Part shown: in pieces, positions 52,568 through 61,647 of the stretch
Position numbering within the stretch: the stretch's first letter is position 1
How the letters are laid out: each line of letters begins with the position of its first letter
DNA from: Nonomuraea coxensis DSM 45129
GTDB lineage: Bacteria; Actinomycetota; Actinomycetes; Streptosporangiales; Streptosporangiaceae
Direction: 5' to 3'
Assembly: GCF_019397265.1 (NCBI RefSeq)
Contig: NZ_CP068985.1
Location: 8,303,001 to 8,367,000, forward strand
DNA length: 64,000 nt
The notes under the pieces: model-generated
What the model saw: only the letters and a program-made list of their open reading frames with translations
Database searches by the model: none
Told to the model about the DNA's origin: nothing
Made by a program: the position numbers and the translations under genes

Positions 52568-53047
52568 TGGGGCGAGCACGAGCCCGACCTCGAGGGCACC
52601 ACGCTGGTCGGCGGCGAGCTGCGCACCGGCGACATCGGCTGCGTGGACGACGACGGCTACCTCCACGTCGTGGACAGGAAGAAGGACCTCATCATCCGCG
52701 GCGGCTTCAACGTCTTCCCCCGCGACGTCGAGTACGCCCTCGACCAGCACCCCGACGTGACCCGCTCCTGCGTGGTCGGCCGGCCCGACGCCCGCCACGG
52801 CGAGGAGGTCGTGGCGTTCGTGCAGCTGGAGCCGGGCGGGACGGCGAGCGCCGAGGAGCTCGTCGAGTGGGCCCGCGACCGCGTCGGCCGGGTGAAGTAC
52901 CCGCGCGAGATCCGCTTCGTCGACGACATCCCGGTCACCAGCGTGCTCAAGCTCGACCGCAAGGCCATGCGCGCCCGCCTCCAGCACGCCGGACGCACGG
53001 ATCACGCGACCGGGCCGGACCCACCTGGTTTCCGTGATAAGTGTTGA
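52568..53047 (+). pseudogene. Acyl-CoA synthetase (ANL superfamily), 3' fragment
   Basis: This is the hinge and C-terminal domain separated from the 5' fragment by the nested insertion. GELRTGDIGCVDDDGYLHVV and DRKKDLIIRGGFNVFPRDVE hold the hinge Asp and the A8 glycine region; TSVLKLDRKAMRARL holds the catalytic-lysine motif. Joined at TAC|TGG the full protein is 513 or 539 aa, depending on the start used. The fragment has no start codon of its own with a ribosome site. The insertion falls between motifs A5 and A7, so neither half can complete the reaction. Confidence 0.9.
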
Positions 53048-53064
53048 CGTGTCTGGAGGTGACG

Positions 53065-53415
53065 ATGACCCAGCAGGACCCGTCGGGTTACCCTTATCCG
53101 CCCTACGGCGCCACCTACGGCGAGCAGCCCCCGCCCGGCTACGGCTACGGCTATCCGCCGCCGCCGCGCGACGACGGGCCGAGCGCCAACGCCATCGTCT
53201 CCCTCGTGCTCAACCTCCTCTCCCTCGTCTCCTGCTGCAACGTCCTCGCCCTGCCCGGGGCGATCCTGGCCGGGCTGGGGCTCAGCAGGGCGAGCTCCGA
53301 CCCCGCCACGGCACGTAGCATGGTGACGTGGAGCTGGGTCCTGTTCGGGCTCGGCTTCGTCCTCATGATCGGCCTGTTCCTCTTCCTCGGCCTCAACGGC
53401 TATCTCGACGATTGA
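53065..53415 (+). CDS. DUF4190-like small membrane protein
   Basis: This is a 116-aa protein. A Pro/Tyr/Gly-rich N-terminus (residues 1-40; repeated PPYG and YGYGYPPPP) precedes two membrane helices (about 44-72 and 88-110; NAIVSLVLNLLSLVSCCNVL, and VTWSWVLFGLGFVLMIGLFL). This layout is common in actinobacterial DUF4190 proteins. ATG 53065 follows GGAGGTGACG. It starts 17 bases after the broken synthetase gene. Function is unknown; the tyrosine-rich head may bind partners at the membrane. Confidence 0.85.
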   Translation: MTQQDPSGYPYPPYGATYGEQPPPGYGYGYPPPPRDDGPSANAIVSLVLNLLSLVSCCNVLALPGAILAGLGLSRASSDPATARSMVTWSWVLFGLGFVLMIGLFLFLGLNGYLDD

Positions 53416-53478
53416 TGACCCGTTCCGGGACTTTCCCTGCCGTCGGCTGTGTTGGATAAGGGTCAACCGTAGGAAGGG

Positions 53479-55131
53479 ATGTCCGTGAACGACGGCCCGC
53501 TCATCGTCCAGTCGGACAAGACTCTGCTGCTCGAGGTCGACCACGACAAGGCCGACGAGTGCCGCAAGGCCATCGCGCCGTTCGCCGAGCTCGAACGCGC
53601 CCCGGAGCACGTGCACACCTACCGCGTCACCCCGCTGGCGCTGTGGAACGCCCGCGCCGCCGGCCACGACGCCGAGCAGGTCATCGACGCGCTCATCAGC
53701 CACAGCCGCTACCCGGTGCCGCACGCGCTGCTCGTCGACATCGCCGAGACCATGGCGCGCTACGGCCGCCTGCGCCTGGAGAAGGACCCGGTGCACGGCC
53801 TGGTGCTCACCTCCAGCGACCGCGCGGTGCTGGAGGAGGTGCTGCGCTCCAAGAAGATCGCGCCCATGCTGGGCGAGCGGCTCGGCGCCGACTCGGTCAT
53901 CGTGCACCCGAGCGACCGGGGCAACGTCAAGCAGGCCCTGCTCAAGCTGGGCTGGCCGGCCGAGGACCTGGCCGGCTACGTCGACGGCGAGGCCCACCCG
54001 ATCAAGCTCGCCCAGGAGGGCTGGTCGCTGCGCCCCTACCAGCAGGAGGCGGCCGACGCCTTCTGGCACGGCGGCTCCGGCGTGGTCGTGCTGCCCTGCG
54101 GCGCCGGCAAGACCATCGTGGGCGCGGCCGCCATGGCGCACGCCCAGGCCACCACGCTCATCCTGGTCACCAACACCGTCTCCGCCCACCAGTGGAAGAC
54201 CGAGCTGCTCAAGCGCACGTCCCTGACCGAGGACGAGATCGGCGAGTACAGCGGCAACAAGAAGGAGATCCGCCCGGTCACCATCGCCACCTACCAGGTG
54301 ATGACCACCAGGCGGAAGGGCGTCTACAGCCACCTGGAGCTGTTCGACGCGCGCGACTGGGGCCTCATCGTCTACGACGAGGTGCACCTGCTGCCCGCGC
54401 CGATCTTCCGGATGACCGCCGACCTCCAGGCCCGCCGGCGCGTGGGGCTCACCGCGACGCTGGTGCGCGAGGACGGGCGCGAGGGCGACGTGTTCTCGCT
54501 CATCGGCCCCAAGCGCTACGACGCGCCCTGGAAGGAGATGGAGAACCAGGGCTGGATCGCGCCGGCCGACTGCGTCGAGGTGCGGGTCACGCTCACCGAC
54601 GAGGAGCGGCTGGCGTACGCGATGGCCGAGTCGGAGGAGCGCTACCGCTTCTGCGCCACCACGCCGTCCAAGACGCGGGTCACCGAGGCGCTGGTGCGGC
54701 GGCACGCGGGCGAGCAGGTGCTGGTCATCGGCCAGTACATCGACCAGCTCGACGAGCTCGGCGAGCACCTCGACGCGCCGGTCATCAAGGGCGAGACCCG
54801 GGTCAAGGAACGCGAGCGGCTCTACCAGGCCTTCCGCGACAAGGAGATCCAGGTCCTCGTGGTGTCGAAGGTCGCCAACTTCTCCATCGACCTGCCGGAG
54901 GCGTCCGTCGCCATCCAGGTGTCGGGGACGTTCGGCTCGCGCCAGGAGGAGGCCCAGCGGCTCGGCCGGGTGCTGCGGCCCAAGGCGGACGGCGGGGGCG
55001 CGCGGTTCTACACCGTGGTCAGCCGCGACACCGTCGACCAGGAGTTCGCGGCGCACCGCCAGCGGTTCCTCGCCGAGCAGGGATACGCCTACCAGATCAT
55101 CGACGCCGACGACGTGCTCGACGGCGTCTGA
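53479..55131 (+). CDS. XPB/Ssl2-family DNA repair helicase
   Basis: This is a 550-aa superfamily 2 helicase of the bacterial XPB type. Residues 1-170 are the XPB N-terminal damage-recognition-like region. Helicase motifs: Q-like LRPYQQEAADAFW, motif I VLPCGAGKT (Lys211), motif II YDEVHLLPA (Asp300-Glu-Val-His303, the XPB-type DEVH), motif III GLTATLVREDGREGD (with the RED motif), motif V LVVSKVANFSIDLPEA and motif VI QRLGRVLRPK. ATG 53479 follows AGGAAGGG. It probably works with the WYL/helicase-associated protein encoded at 43877, in DNA repair or transcription. A hairpin follows its stop. Confidence 0.96.
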   Translation: MSVNDGPLIVQSDKTLLLEVDHDKADECRKAIAPFAELERAPEHVHTYRVTPLALWNARAAGHDAEQVIDALISHSRYPVPHALLVDIAETMARYGRLRLEKDPVHGLVLTSSDRAVLEEVLRSKKIAPMLGERLGADSVIVHPSDRGNVKQALLKLGWPAEDLAGYVDGEAHPIKLAQEGWSLRPYQQEAADAFWHGGSGVVVLPCGAGKTIVGAAAMAHAQATTLILVTNTVSAHQWKTELLKRTSLTEDEIGEYSGNKKEIRPVTIATYQVMTTRRKGVYSHLELFDARDWGLIVYDEVHLLPAPIFRMTADLQARRRVGLTATLVREDGREGDVFSLIGPKRYDAPWKEMENQGWIAPADCVEVRVTLTDEERLAYAMAESEERYRFCATTPSKTRVTEALVRRHAGEQVLVIGQYIDQLDELGEHLDAPVIKGETRVKERERLYQAFRDKEIQVLVVSKVANFSIDLPEASVAIQVSGTFGSRQEEAQRLGRVLRPKADGGGARFYTVVSRDTVDQEFAAHRQRFLAEQGYAYQIIDADDVLDGV

Positions 55132-55389
55132 CCTCCGGCTTCGGCAAGGGTGGCTCTCCGTGGACGCCCGGCCGCTCGCGCGTGAGCGGCCGAGCGTTCA
55201 GTGTGGTGCTACGTCCACGAAACTCCGCGGGCCGTCGACAATCGAACCACCCCCCTCACCTGCGTACTATCACGCCGCCTGCGACATACCCCCATGATCC
55301 GGCAAACCCACCTGATATGCCCGATTTTTTCGGTATTCCCAGCTTGTCTGCAGGAGAGGATCAACGGGCCGGGATCAGCGGGCGCATGA
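55132..55389. other. Intergenic region after the XPB helicase gene
   Basis: No gene is supported. It contains the terminator at 55169-55192, a small CCGATTTTTTCGG hairpin near 55322, and three copies of an 11-base unit GATCARCGGGC (55359, 55373, 55388), the last reaching into the next gene's end. The middle part is AT-richer than its surroundings. Confidence 0.5.
55169..55192 (+). terminator. Hairpin terminator after the XPB helicase gene
   Basis: CGGCCGCTC (55169-55177) pairs with GAGCGGCCG (55184-55192), a perfect 9-bp stem with loop GCGCGT, 38 bases after the stop. There is no U-tract. Confidence 0.6.
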
Positions 55390-55719
55390 TCAACGGGCGA
55401 GGAGCCCGCCGACGAAGAGCACGCCCTCGGCCACCACCCACGCCAGCACCGCCGCGCCCATGACCCGCCCGAACACCCGGAGGTCGGCGCGCGAGACCGG
55501 CAACAGCCAGGCCGCCGCCGTGCAGCACGCCGCCAGCATCGCGAACAGGCCCGACACCGTGGCGAACATCCCGAGCCGCCGCGAACAGTCCCCGTCGCCC
55601 CCGGCGCAGAACGCCTCCAGCCCCCAGCCCGCGAACACCGACAACCCCCAGAGCGCCGCGAGCAGGAAGCTCGCGATCGTGGGGATGACCGGCGACACCC
55701 GCACCCGCGCCCGCGCCAT
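55390..55719 (-). CDS. Small integral membrane protein, unknown function
   Basis: This is a 109-aa protein with three or four hydrophobic helices (VSPVIPTIASFLLAALWGLS, LGMFATVSGLFAMLAACCTA, VMGAAVLAWVVAEGVLFVGG). A short external loop has two cysteines (FCAGGDGDCSRR) that could pair. ATG 55719 follows GACGAGGAG. I do not recognise the family. It is divergent from the HelD-type gene. Confidence 0.7.
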   Translation of the reverse strand: MARARVRVSPVIPTIASFLLAALWGLSVFAGWGLEAFCAGGDGDCSRRLGMFATVSGLFAMLAACCTAAAWLLPVSRADLRVFGRVMGAAVLAWVVAEGVLFVGGLLAR

Positions 55720-55870
55720 CTCCTCGTCCTACCCGCGCCCCCTGACCGCCAACCGCTCCCGGGGCACGCCCGGCCGCGGCGAAATGGTGTGGAAGGCCGC
55801 TCCGCGCCCGGTTAAACTGGTCGATTCGCTGCCTTGACCACCTCCGATCCCGACAAGGAGGCACTTTCGC

Positions 55871-57880
55871 ATGCCCGGACACCAACTCGCCCCCGACATA
55901 CCCGCCGACGTCCTCGCCGCCGAGCAGAAGCACCTGGCCGAATCCAGGGCCGCGCTGTCGGCGATGCGCGCCCACGCCCAGTCCCTCTCCGCCGACGCGG
56001 CCGGCGACTGGGTGTCGCAGCAGATCCTCCAGTCCCTCCTCGACCAGCGCGTCGCCGCCCTGGCCGACCATCCGGACACCCCGCTGTTCTTCGGCCGGCT
56101 CGACCGCGAGTCCGGCGACGACCTGCCCGGCACGATCTACGTCGGCCGCCGGCACGTCCACGACGGCCACAGCAAGCCGCTGGTGATCGACTGGCGGGCC
56201 CCGGTCTCGCGGGCCTTCTACCAGGCGAGCCCGGCCGAGCCGATGGGCGTCGTACGCCGCCGCCGCTTCGGCTACCACGGCGGCGCGCTGACCGCGTACG
56301 AGGACGAGCCCCTGGGCGAGGGGGACGTCGAGCTCGGCCCGTCGAAGATCCTCACCGACGAGATCGAACGGCCCCGCACCGGCCCCATGCGCGACATCGT
56401 CGCCACCATCCAGCCCGACCAGGACGAGATCGTCCGCTCGGGGCTCGCCCAGACGGTCTGCGTCCAGGGCGCCCCCGGCACCGGGAAGACGGCGGTGGGC
56501 CTGCACCGGGCCGCGTACCTGCTGTTCACCCACCGCGAGCGCCTGGCGAGGTCCGGCGTGATGATCGTCGGCCCCAACCGCGCGTTCCTGTCCTACATCT
56601 CCTCGGTCCTGCCCGCGCTGGGCGAGGTCAAGGTGGACCAGACGACGGTGGCGGGCCTGCTCGGCGAGCACGCCGCGCCGGAGGACCCGCTGGTGGCCGC
56701 GGTCAAGGGCGACGCCCGGATGGCCGCGGTGCTGGAACGCGCGCTCTGGCTGCACATCGTGAAGCCGGAGGAGGGCCTCGTGTTCACGAAGGGCGCCTAC
56801 CGCTACCGGGTGGCCGACCACGAGGTGCGCGAGATCGTCGCCTCCCTGCGCGGCACCACCCGCTACCTGCCCGGACGGGCGGCGCTGGCGCAGCGGCTGG
56901 CCCACCTGGTGCTGGTGCGGATGGAGCAGCGCGGCGAGTCGCCCGACGACCGGGTGCAGGACGCCGTGGCCCGCTCCAAGCCGGTCAAGCAGCTCGTGGA
57001 CGCGGTCTGGCCGAAGCTGACGCCCGAGCAGGTGCTCCACCGGCTGCTCTCCGACCCGGAGTTCCTGGCCAGGGCCGCCAGGTCCGACCTGTCGCCCGAC
57101 GAGCGGGACCTGCTGCTCTGGCCGAAGCCGTACCGCAGCCACAAGTCCGCCAAGTGGTCGGCGGCGGACGCCGCGCTCCTCGACGAGCTGCGCGACCTCA
57201 TGGAACGCACCCCCTCCCTCGGCCACCTGGTCGTGGACGAGGCCCAGGACCTGTCGGAGATGCAGTTGCGCGCGCTCGGCCGGCGCTGCCGCAACGGCTC
57301 CGCCACCGTGCTCGGCGACCTCGCGCAGGGCACCACGCCCTGGTCCACCAGCTCGTGGGAGAGCGTGCTCCAGCACCTCGGGCAGCCCGAGGGCGAGGTG
57401 ACCGAGCTGACGCTCGGCTTCCGGGTGCCGCGCGAGGTGCTCGACTTCGCCGCCCGGCTCCTGCCGTCCGTCGCTCCCGGCCTGGCCGCGCCGCGCTCCC
57501 TGCGCCCCGGCGCGGGCTCGCTGAGCGTCCGTCCCGGCGGCTCCGTGGCCGAGGCCGCCGACGCGGCGCTCGCCCAGGAGGGCTCGATCGGCGTCATCGT
57601 CCCCGACGCGCTGGTCGCCGAGGTCTCGCGGGCGCTGTCCGGCCGTCCGCACGCCGTGCTCGACCCCGACGCCGCCGGCGAGGGCGAGCACCGCCTGCTC
57701 GTCGTCCCCGCGACCCTCGCCAAGGGCCTGGAGTACGACCACGTGATCGTGGTCGAGCCCGCCGACATCGTCGCCGCCGAGCCCCGCGGCCTGGCCCGGC
57801 TGTACGTCGTCCTGACCCGTGCGGTGACCTCTCTCACGGTCCTGCACGACAAGCCCCTGCCGGCGCAGCTCGCCATGTGA
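55871..57880 (+). CDS. helD: HelD/HelR-type RNA polymerase-associated ATPase (UvrD-like)
   Basis: This is a 669-aa superfamily 1A ATPase of the HelD class. HelD proteins enter the RNA polymerase channels and release stalled polymerase; actinobacterial HelR members can displace rifamycins. An N-terminal coiled coil (about 12-62) forms the polymerase-probing arm. The motor has the P-loop QGAPGTGKTAVGLHR (Lys206), motif II VVDEAQDLSEMQ (Asp456-Glu-Ala-Gln459), and C-terminal motifs VVPATLAKGLEYDHVIVVEP and ARLYVVLTRAV. ATG 55871 follows ACAAGGAGG. No rifamycin-associated inverted repeat was seen upstream, so drug-inducible control is not supported here. Confidence 0.9.
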   Translation: MPGHQLAPDIPADVLAAEQKHLAESRAALSAMRAHAQSLSADAAGDWVSQQILQSLLDQRVAALADHPDTPLFFGRLDRESGDDLPGTIYVGRRHVHDGHSKPLVIDWRAPVSRAFYQASPAEPMGVVRRRRFGYHGGALTAYEDEPLGEGDVELGPSKILTDEIERPRTGPMRDIVATIQPDQDEIVRSGLAQTVCVQGAPGTGKTAVGLHRAAYLLFTHRERLARSGVMIVGPNRAFLSYISSVLPALGEVKVDQTTVAGLLGEHAAPEDPLVAAVKGDARMAAVLERALWLHIVKPEEGLVFTKGAYRYRVADHEVREIVASLRGTTRYLPGRAALAQRLAHLVLVRMEQRGESPDDRVQDAVARSKPVKQLVDAVWPKLTPEQVLHRLLSDPEFLARAARSDLSPDERDLLLWPKPYRSHKSAKWSAADAALLDELRDLMERTPSLGHLVVDEAQDLSEMQLRALGRRCRNGSATVLGDLAQGTTPWSTSSWESVLQHLGQPEGEVTELTLGFRVPREVLDFAARLLPSVAPGLAAPRSLRPGAGSLSVRPGGSVAEAADAALAQEGSIGVIVPDALVAEVSRALSGRPHAVLDPDAAGEGEHRLLVVPATLAKGLEYDHVIVVEPADIVAAEPRGLARLYVVLTRAVTSLTVLHDKPLPAQLAM

Positions 57881-57979
57881 CCGCGCGCCGCGCGCGGGAA
57901 CCGGCGACGCCCTGATCGGCGACCGGCCCGGCCGCTTCTAGGATGGCGAGCAGGAACGCTCTCTACCTAGGAGGATGCC

Positions 57980-58510
57980 GTGCCAGCACCGCTGCCCCAT
58001 GAACACCTGCCGTCGGTTCCCGCGCTCGTGGTCGAGAGCGACGACATCCAGGACGGCGAGCGGCTGAGCGACCTGCACGTCTTCAACGACTGGGGCATGA
58101 CGGGCCAGAACGTCTCGCCCCAGCTCCGCTGGTCCGGCGCGCCCGAAGGGACCCGGAGCTACGCCGTCACCTGCTACGACCCCGACGCGCCCACGGGCAG
58201 CGGGTTCTGGCACTGGGTGCTGTTCGACCTGCCGGCCTCGGTGACCGAGCTGCCGGCGGGCGCGGGCAGCGCCCCCGACTTCAAGGGGCTGCCCGACGGC
58301 GCCGTCCACGCCCGCAACGACTACGGCGTCAAGGCTTTCGGCGGCGCGGCTCCGCCGCCCGGCCCCGCGCACCGCTACGTCTTCACCGTCCACGCCCTGG
58401 GCGTCGACAAGCTGGGCGTGGACAGCGACGCCAGCCCGGCGGTGGTCGGCTTCAACATCACCGCCAACACCCTGGCCCGCGGCCACCTCGTCCCGGTCTA
58501 CGGCGTCTGA
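57980..58510 (+). CDS. YbhB/YbcL family (PEBP/Raf kinase inhibitor-like) protein
   Basis: This is a 176-aa phosphatidylethanolamine-binding-protein fold. The anion-binding pocket motifs are present: NVSPQLRWSGAPEGTRSYAV, CYDPDAPTGSGFWHWVLFDL (DPDxP) and PAHRYVFTVHALG. GTG 57980 is the start, six bases after TAGGAGG. There is no signal peptide, so it is cytosolic. The biochemical role of bacterial family members is mostly unclear. Confidence 0.93.
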   Translation: MPAPLPHEHLPSVPALVVESDDIQDGERLSDLHVFNDWGMTGQNVSPQLRWSGAPEGTRSYAVTCYDPDAPTGSGFWHWVLFDLPASVTELPAGAGSAPDFKGLPDGAVHARNDYGVKAFGGAAPPPGPAHRYVFTVHALGVDKLGVDSDASPAVVGFNITANTLARGHLVPVYGV

Positions 58511-58794
58511 ACGAGGGTGACGGCCTGCCCCGTGGTGCCCGGCTGGTCCACGGTGGTCGCCGGGGCCGGCGTGCTCGCCGGCCCCGTCCGGCCGCCGCAG
58601 CCCAGGACCTGCCCCACCAGGGAGTCGACCATCGGCAGTCCGAACGCGCCGCCGGCCGGACAGAACCACAGCTCGTACGGAAGCCGCATCGGCGAGGTGC
58701 GACCGTCGTCGGCCCTGACGGGACCGCCCGTCGCGGTCAGGGCGGCCACGGCCACGAGGCCCGCGCCGAAAATGCGGCTGCTACGGGAAAACAT
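58498..58794 (-). CDS. Small secreted protein, unknown function
   Basis: This is a 98-aa protein with a signal peptide (MFSRSSRIFGAGLVAVAALT, cleavage near VRA). The mature part has two cysteines (WFCPAGGAFGLP and VLGCGGRTG) and a Thr/Pro-rich tail. ATG 58794 follows AAGGAG by seven bases. Its stop lies inside the end of the convergent PEBP-like gene (13-base overlap). No motif is recognised. Confidence 0.75.
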   Translation of the reverse strand: MFSRSSRIFGAGLVAVAALTATGGPVRADDGRTSPMRLPYELWFCPAGGAFGLPMVDSLVGQVLGCGGRTGPASTPAPATTVDQPGTTGQAVTLVQTP

Positions 58795-58887
58795 CCGCCA
58801 CTCCTTTCGTGAATGCGTGTTCCGCACACACATTTCCTCACTACGGGTAGCGGATCAATTGTGAAACGTAATGTCCGGTAAACGAAA

Positions 58888-58920
58888 CAAGAGCGGCCCG
58901 GAAAACCCGGGCCGCTCTTG
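58888..58920 (-). terminator. Strong terminator after groEL
   Basis: CAAGAGCGGCCCGG (58888-58901) pairs with CCGGGCCGCTCTTG (58907-58920), a perfect 14-bp stem with a 5-base loop, 21 bases past the groEL stop. TTTC and TTTACC follow on the minus strand. Confidence 0.85.
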
Positions 58921-58941
58921 GCGTCGGCGTCGCGAACAGAC

Positions 58942-60567
<1,626 letters not shown>

Positions 60568-60679
60568 AAGGCTAGACCTCCCAGATGCAGGGTGGCTTGT
60601 CCTGGACCGAGCCGACGCCCGCGACGGCCAGGGACTGCATCTCCGTTCGGCAGACCCCATCGTCTCGATCCCGAGTTCG

Positions 60680-60706
60680 TTGGCACTCTGCCACACAGAG
60701 TGCCAA
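60680..60706. promoter_or_regulatory. CIRCE operator 1 (HrcA site) of groEL
   Basis: TTGGCACTC-N9-GAGTGCCAA is a perfect 9-bp inverted repeat with the exact CIRCE spacing (consensus TTAGCACTC-N9-GAGTGCTAA). It lies over the expected transcription start or early leader, where HrcA would block groEL transcription. Confidence 0.92.
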
Positions 60707-60711
60707 CGAAC

Positions 60712-60740
60712 TGTTTAGCACTCTACCCTGCCGAGTGCAA
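60712..60740 (-). promoter_or_regulatory. groEL sigma-A promoter
   Basis: On the minus strand TTGCAC (60740-60735) and TAAACA (60717-60712) are separated by 17 bases, a good housekeeping promoter. The -10 overlaps CIRCE 2 and the start point would fall in CIRCE 1. Confidence 0.6.
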
Positions 60741-60741
60741 G
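60715..60741. promoter_or_regulatory. CIRCE operator 2 (HrcA site) of groEL
   Basis: TTAGCACTC-N9-GAGTGCAAG has a perfect left arm and 7 of 9 matches in the right arm, with the correct spacer. It overlaps the promoter, so HrcA bound here would exclude polymerase. Confidence 0.82.
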
Positions 60742-60793
60742 CGAACGACCTTCTGGAGAGGCTCCCGCGCAGGTCAGCCGGGTTCGCGCCGCG

Positions 60794-60826
60794 GACGGCG
60801 GGCCGCTCACCGTGTGGCCCGCCGTC
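60794..60826 (-). terminator. Hairpin terminator downstream of cspA
   Basis: GACGGCGGGCC (60794-60804) pairs with GGCCCGCCGTC (60816-60826), a perfect 11-bp stem, about 80 bases beyond the cspA stop. Confidence 0.65.
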
Positions 60827-60907
60827 GGTCGACGACTACGGGGGTGGCGAGCTCGTACGGACTGCGTTGCCGCACGTGTCCCGCCGGTGCATACCAGGTG
60901 ACATGAA

Positions 60908-61108
60908 TCAGACCGCGCGGACAGACTCGGCCTGCGGTCCCTTCTGGCCCTGCGTGATCTCGAACTCGACCCGCTGGCCCTGTTCGAGAGATCGGTACCC
61001 GTCCATCAGGATCGCGGAGTAATGGACGAATACATCCTTACCACCGTCTACCGCGATGAAGCCGTAGCCCTTGTCCGCGTTGAACCACTTGACGGTGCCC
61101 TGCGCCAC
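60908..61108 (-). CDS. cspA: Cold-shock protein CspA family
   Basis: This is a 66-aa cold-shock protein that binds single-stranded RNA/DNA and melts RNA structure. RNP1 is KGYGFIAV and RNP2 is DVFVHYSAI; the start GTVKWFNADKG is canonical. GTG 61108 is the start codon, read as Met. Upstream, about 240 bases separate it from the MoaD-like gene, enough for the long structured leader usual in csp genes. It is between groEL and the ThrC-like operon. Confidence 0.96.
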   Translation of the reverse strand: MAQGTVKWFNADKGYGFIAVDGGKDVFVHYSAILMDGYRSLEQGQRVEFEITQGQKGPQAESVRAV

Positions 61109-61305
61109 TTCCGACTCCTCTTACTGGGGCTACGGATCTCGCCCATTCCACCGCGAGACCCGTAATCGTCTGACTTAATGTCAAATCAGGCAGACGATCG
61201 CCTCGACCATACCTGTGGCAAGGGGTTTGGCAACAGAGTCAATCCGCGAACGACGCATTTGTTCGCAGCCCAGGTACTTCAACGTTTGAATAGGTCCGAA
61301 AAGCA

Positions 61306-61334
61306 GAAGGCGCCCGCTAGGGGCGCCTTCTGTC
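61306..61334 (-). terminator. Intrinsic terminator of the threonine synthase-like / MoaD-like operon
   Basis: CAGAAGGCGCCC (61306-61317) pairs with GGGCGCCTTCTG (61323-61334), a perfect 12-bp stem with loop GCTAG, followed on the minus strand by CTTTTC. It begins 14 bases past the MoaD-like stop. Confidence 0.88.
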
Positions 61335-61348
61335 ATGTCGTACGGGCC

Positions 61349-61624
61349 TCAGCCGCCGGCGACCGCCGGGATGATGGAGATCTGCGCGCCCTGCGGGGCC
61401 GGAGTGTCCAGGCCCTCGGCGAAACGGACGTCCTCTTCCCCCACGTAAACGTTGACAAAACGTCGAATCTTGCCCGATTCATCCAGAATTCTCGCGCCGA
61501 TGCCCGGGTAGTCGGCGTCGAGCTTGGCGAGCACGTCACGAAGAGTCGCGCCCTCGCCACTCACTTCCGCGTTTCCGCCGGTGTAGGTGCGCAGAATGGT
61601 GGGAATCCGCACAGTAACGCTCAT
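61349..61624 (-). CDS. MoaD/ThiS-like sulfur carrier protein
   Basis: This is a 91-aa ubiquitin-fold sulfur carrier ending in the required Gly-Gly (IIPAVAGG). It has the beta-grasp pattern (SVTVRIPTILRTYTGGNAEV, ATLRDVLAKLDADYPGIGAR, RFVNVYVGEEDVRFAEGLDT). Such proteins are adenylated at the C-terminus and loaded with sulfur as a thiocarboxylate, which is given to an enzyme (MoaE, ThiG, or CysM in mycobacteria). ATG 61624 lies 23 bases after the threonine synthase-like stop, so it is the second gene of that SAM-riboswitch operon. Serving as sulfur donor for the upstream PLP enzyme is the simplest reading. Confidence 0.92.
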   Translation of the reverse strand: MSVTVRIPTILRTYTGGNAEVSGEGATLRDVLAKLDADYPGIGARILDESGKIRRFVNVYVGEEDVRFAEGLDTPAPQGAQISIIPAVAGG

Positions 61625-61647
61625 GGTTATCTCGCCTTTCCTGGTTG

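Larger units (their letters stand above)
60568..60907. other. groEL promoter region and cspA downstream region
   Basis: No gene is supported in these 340 bases. From left to right: groEL leader, two CIRCE elements, the groEL promoter, then the cspA terminator. The stretch between the promoter and the terminator shows nothing recognisable. Confidence 0.7.

Noticed and set aside
51320..53047. Continuous open frame joining the TnpB N-terminus to the acyl-CoA synthetase C-terminus
   Set aside because: It arises from the tnpB frameshift and lack of stops in high-GC DNA. Between 52020 and 52567 it codes nonsense in the wrong frame, so a working fusion is unlikely.
55720..55870. Search for a rifamycin-associated inverted repeat before the HelD-type gene
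   Set aside because: No 19-base inverted repeat of the expected kind is present.
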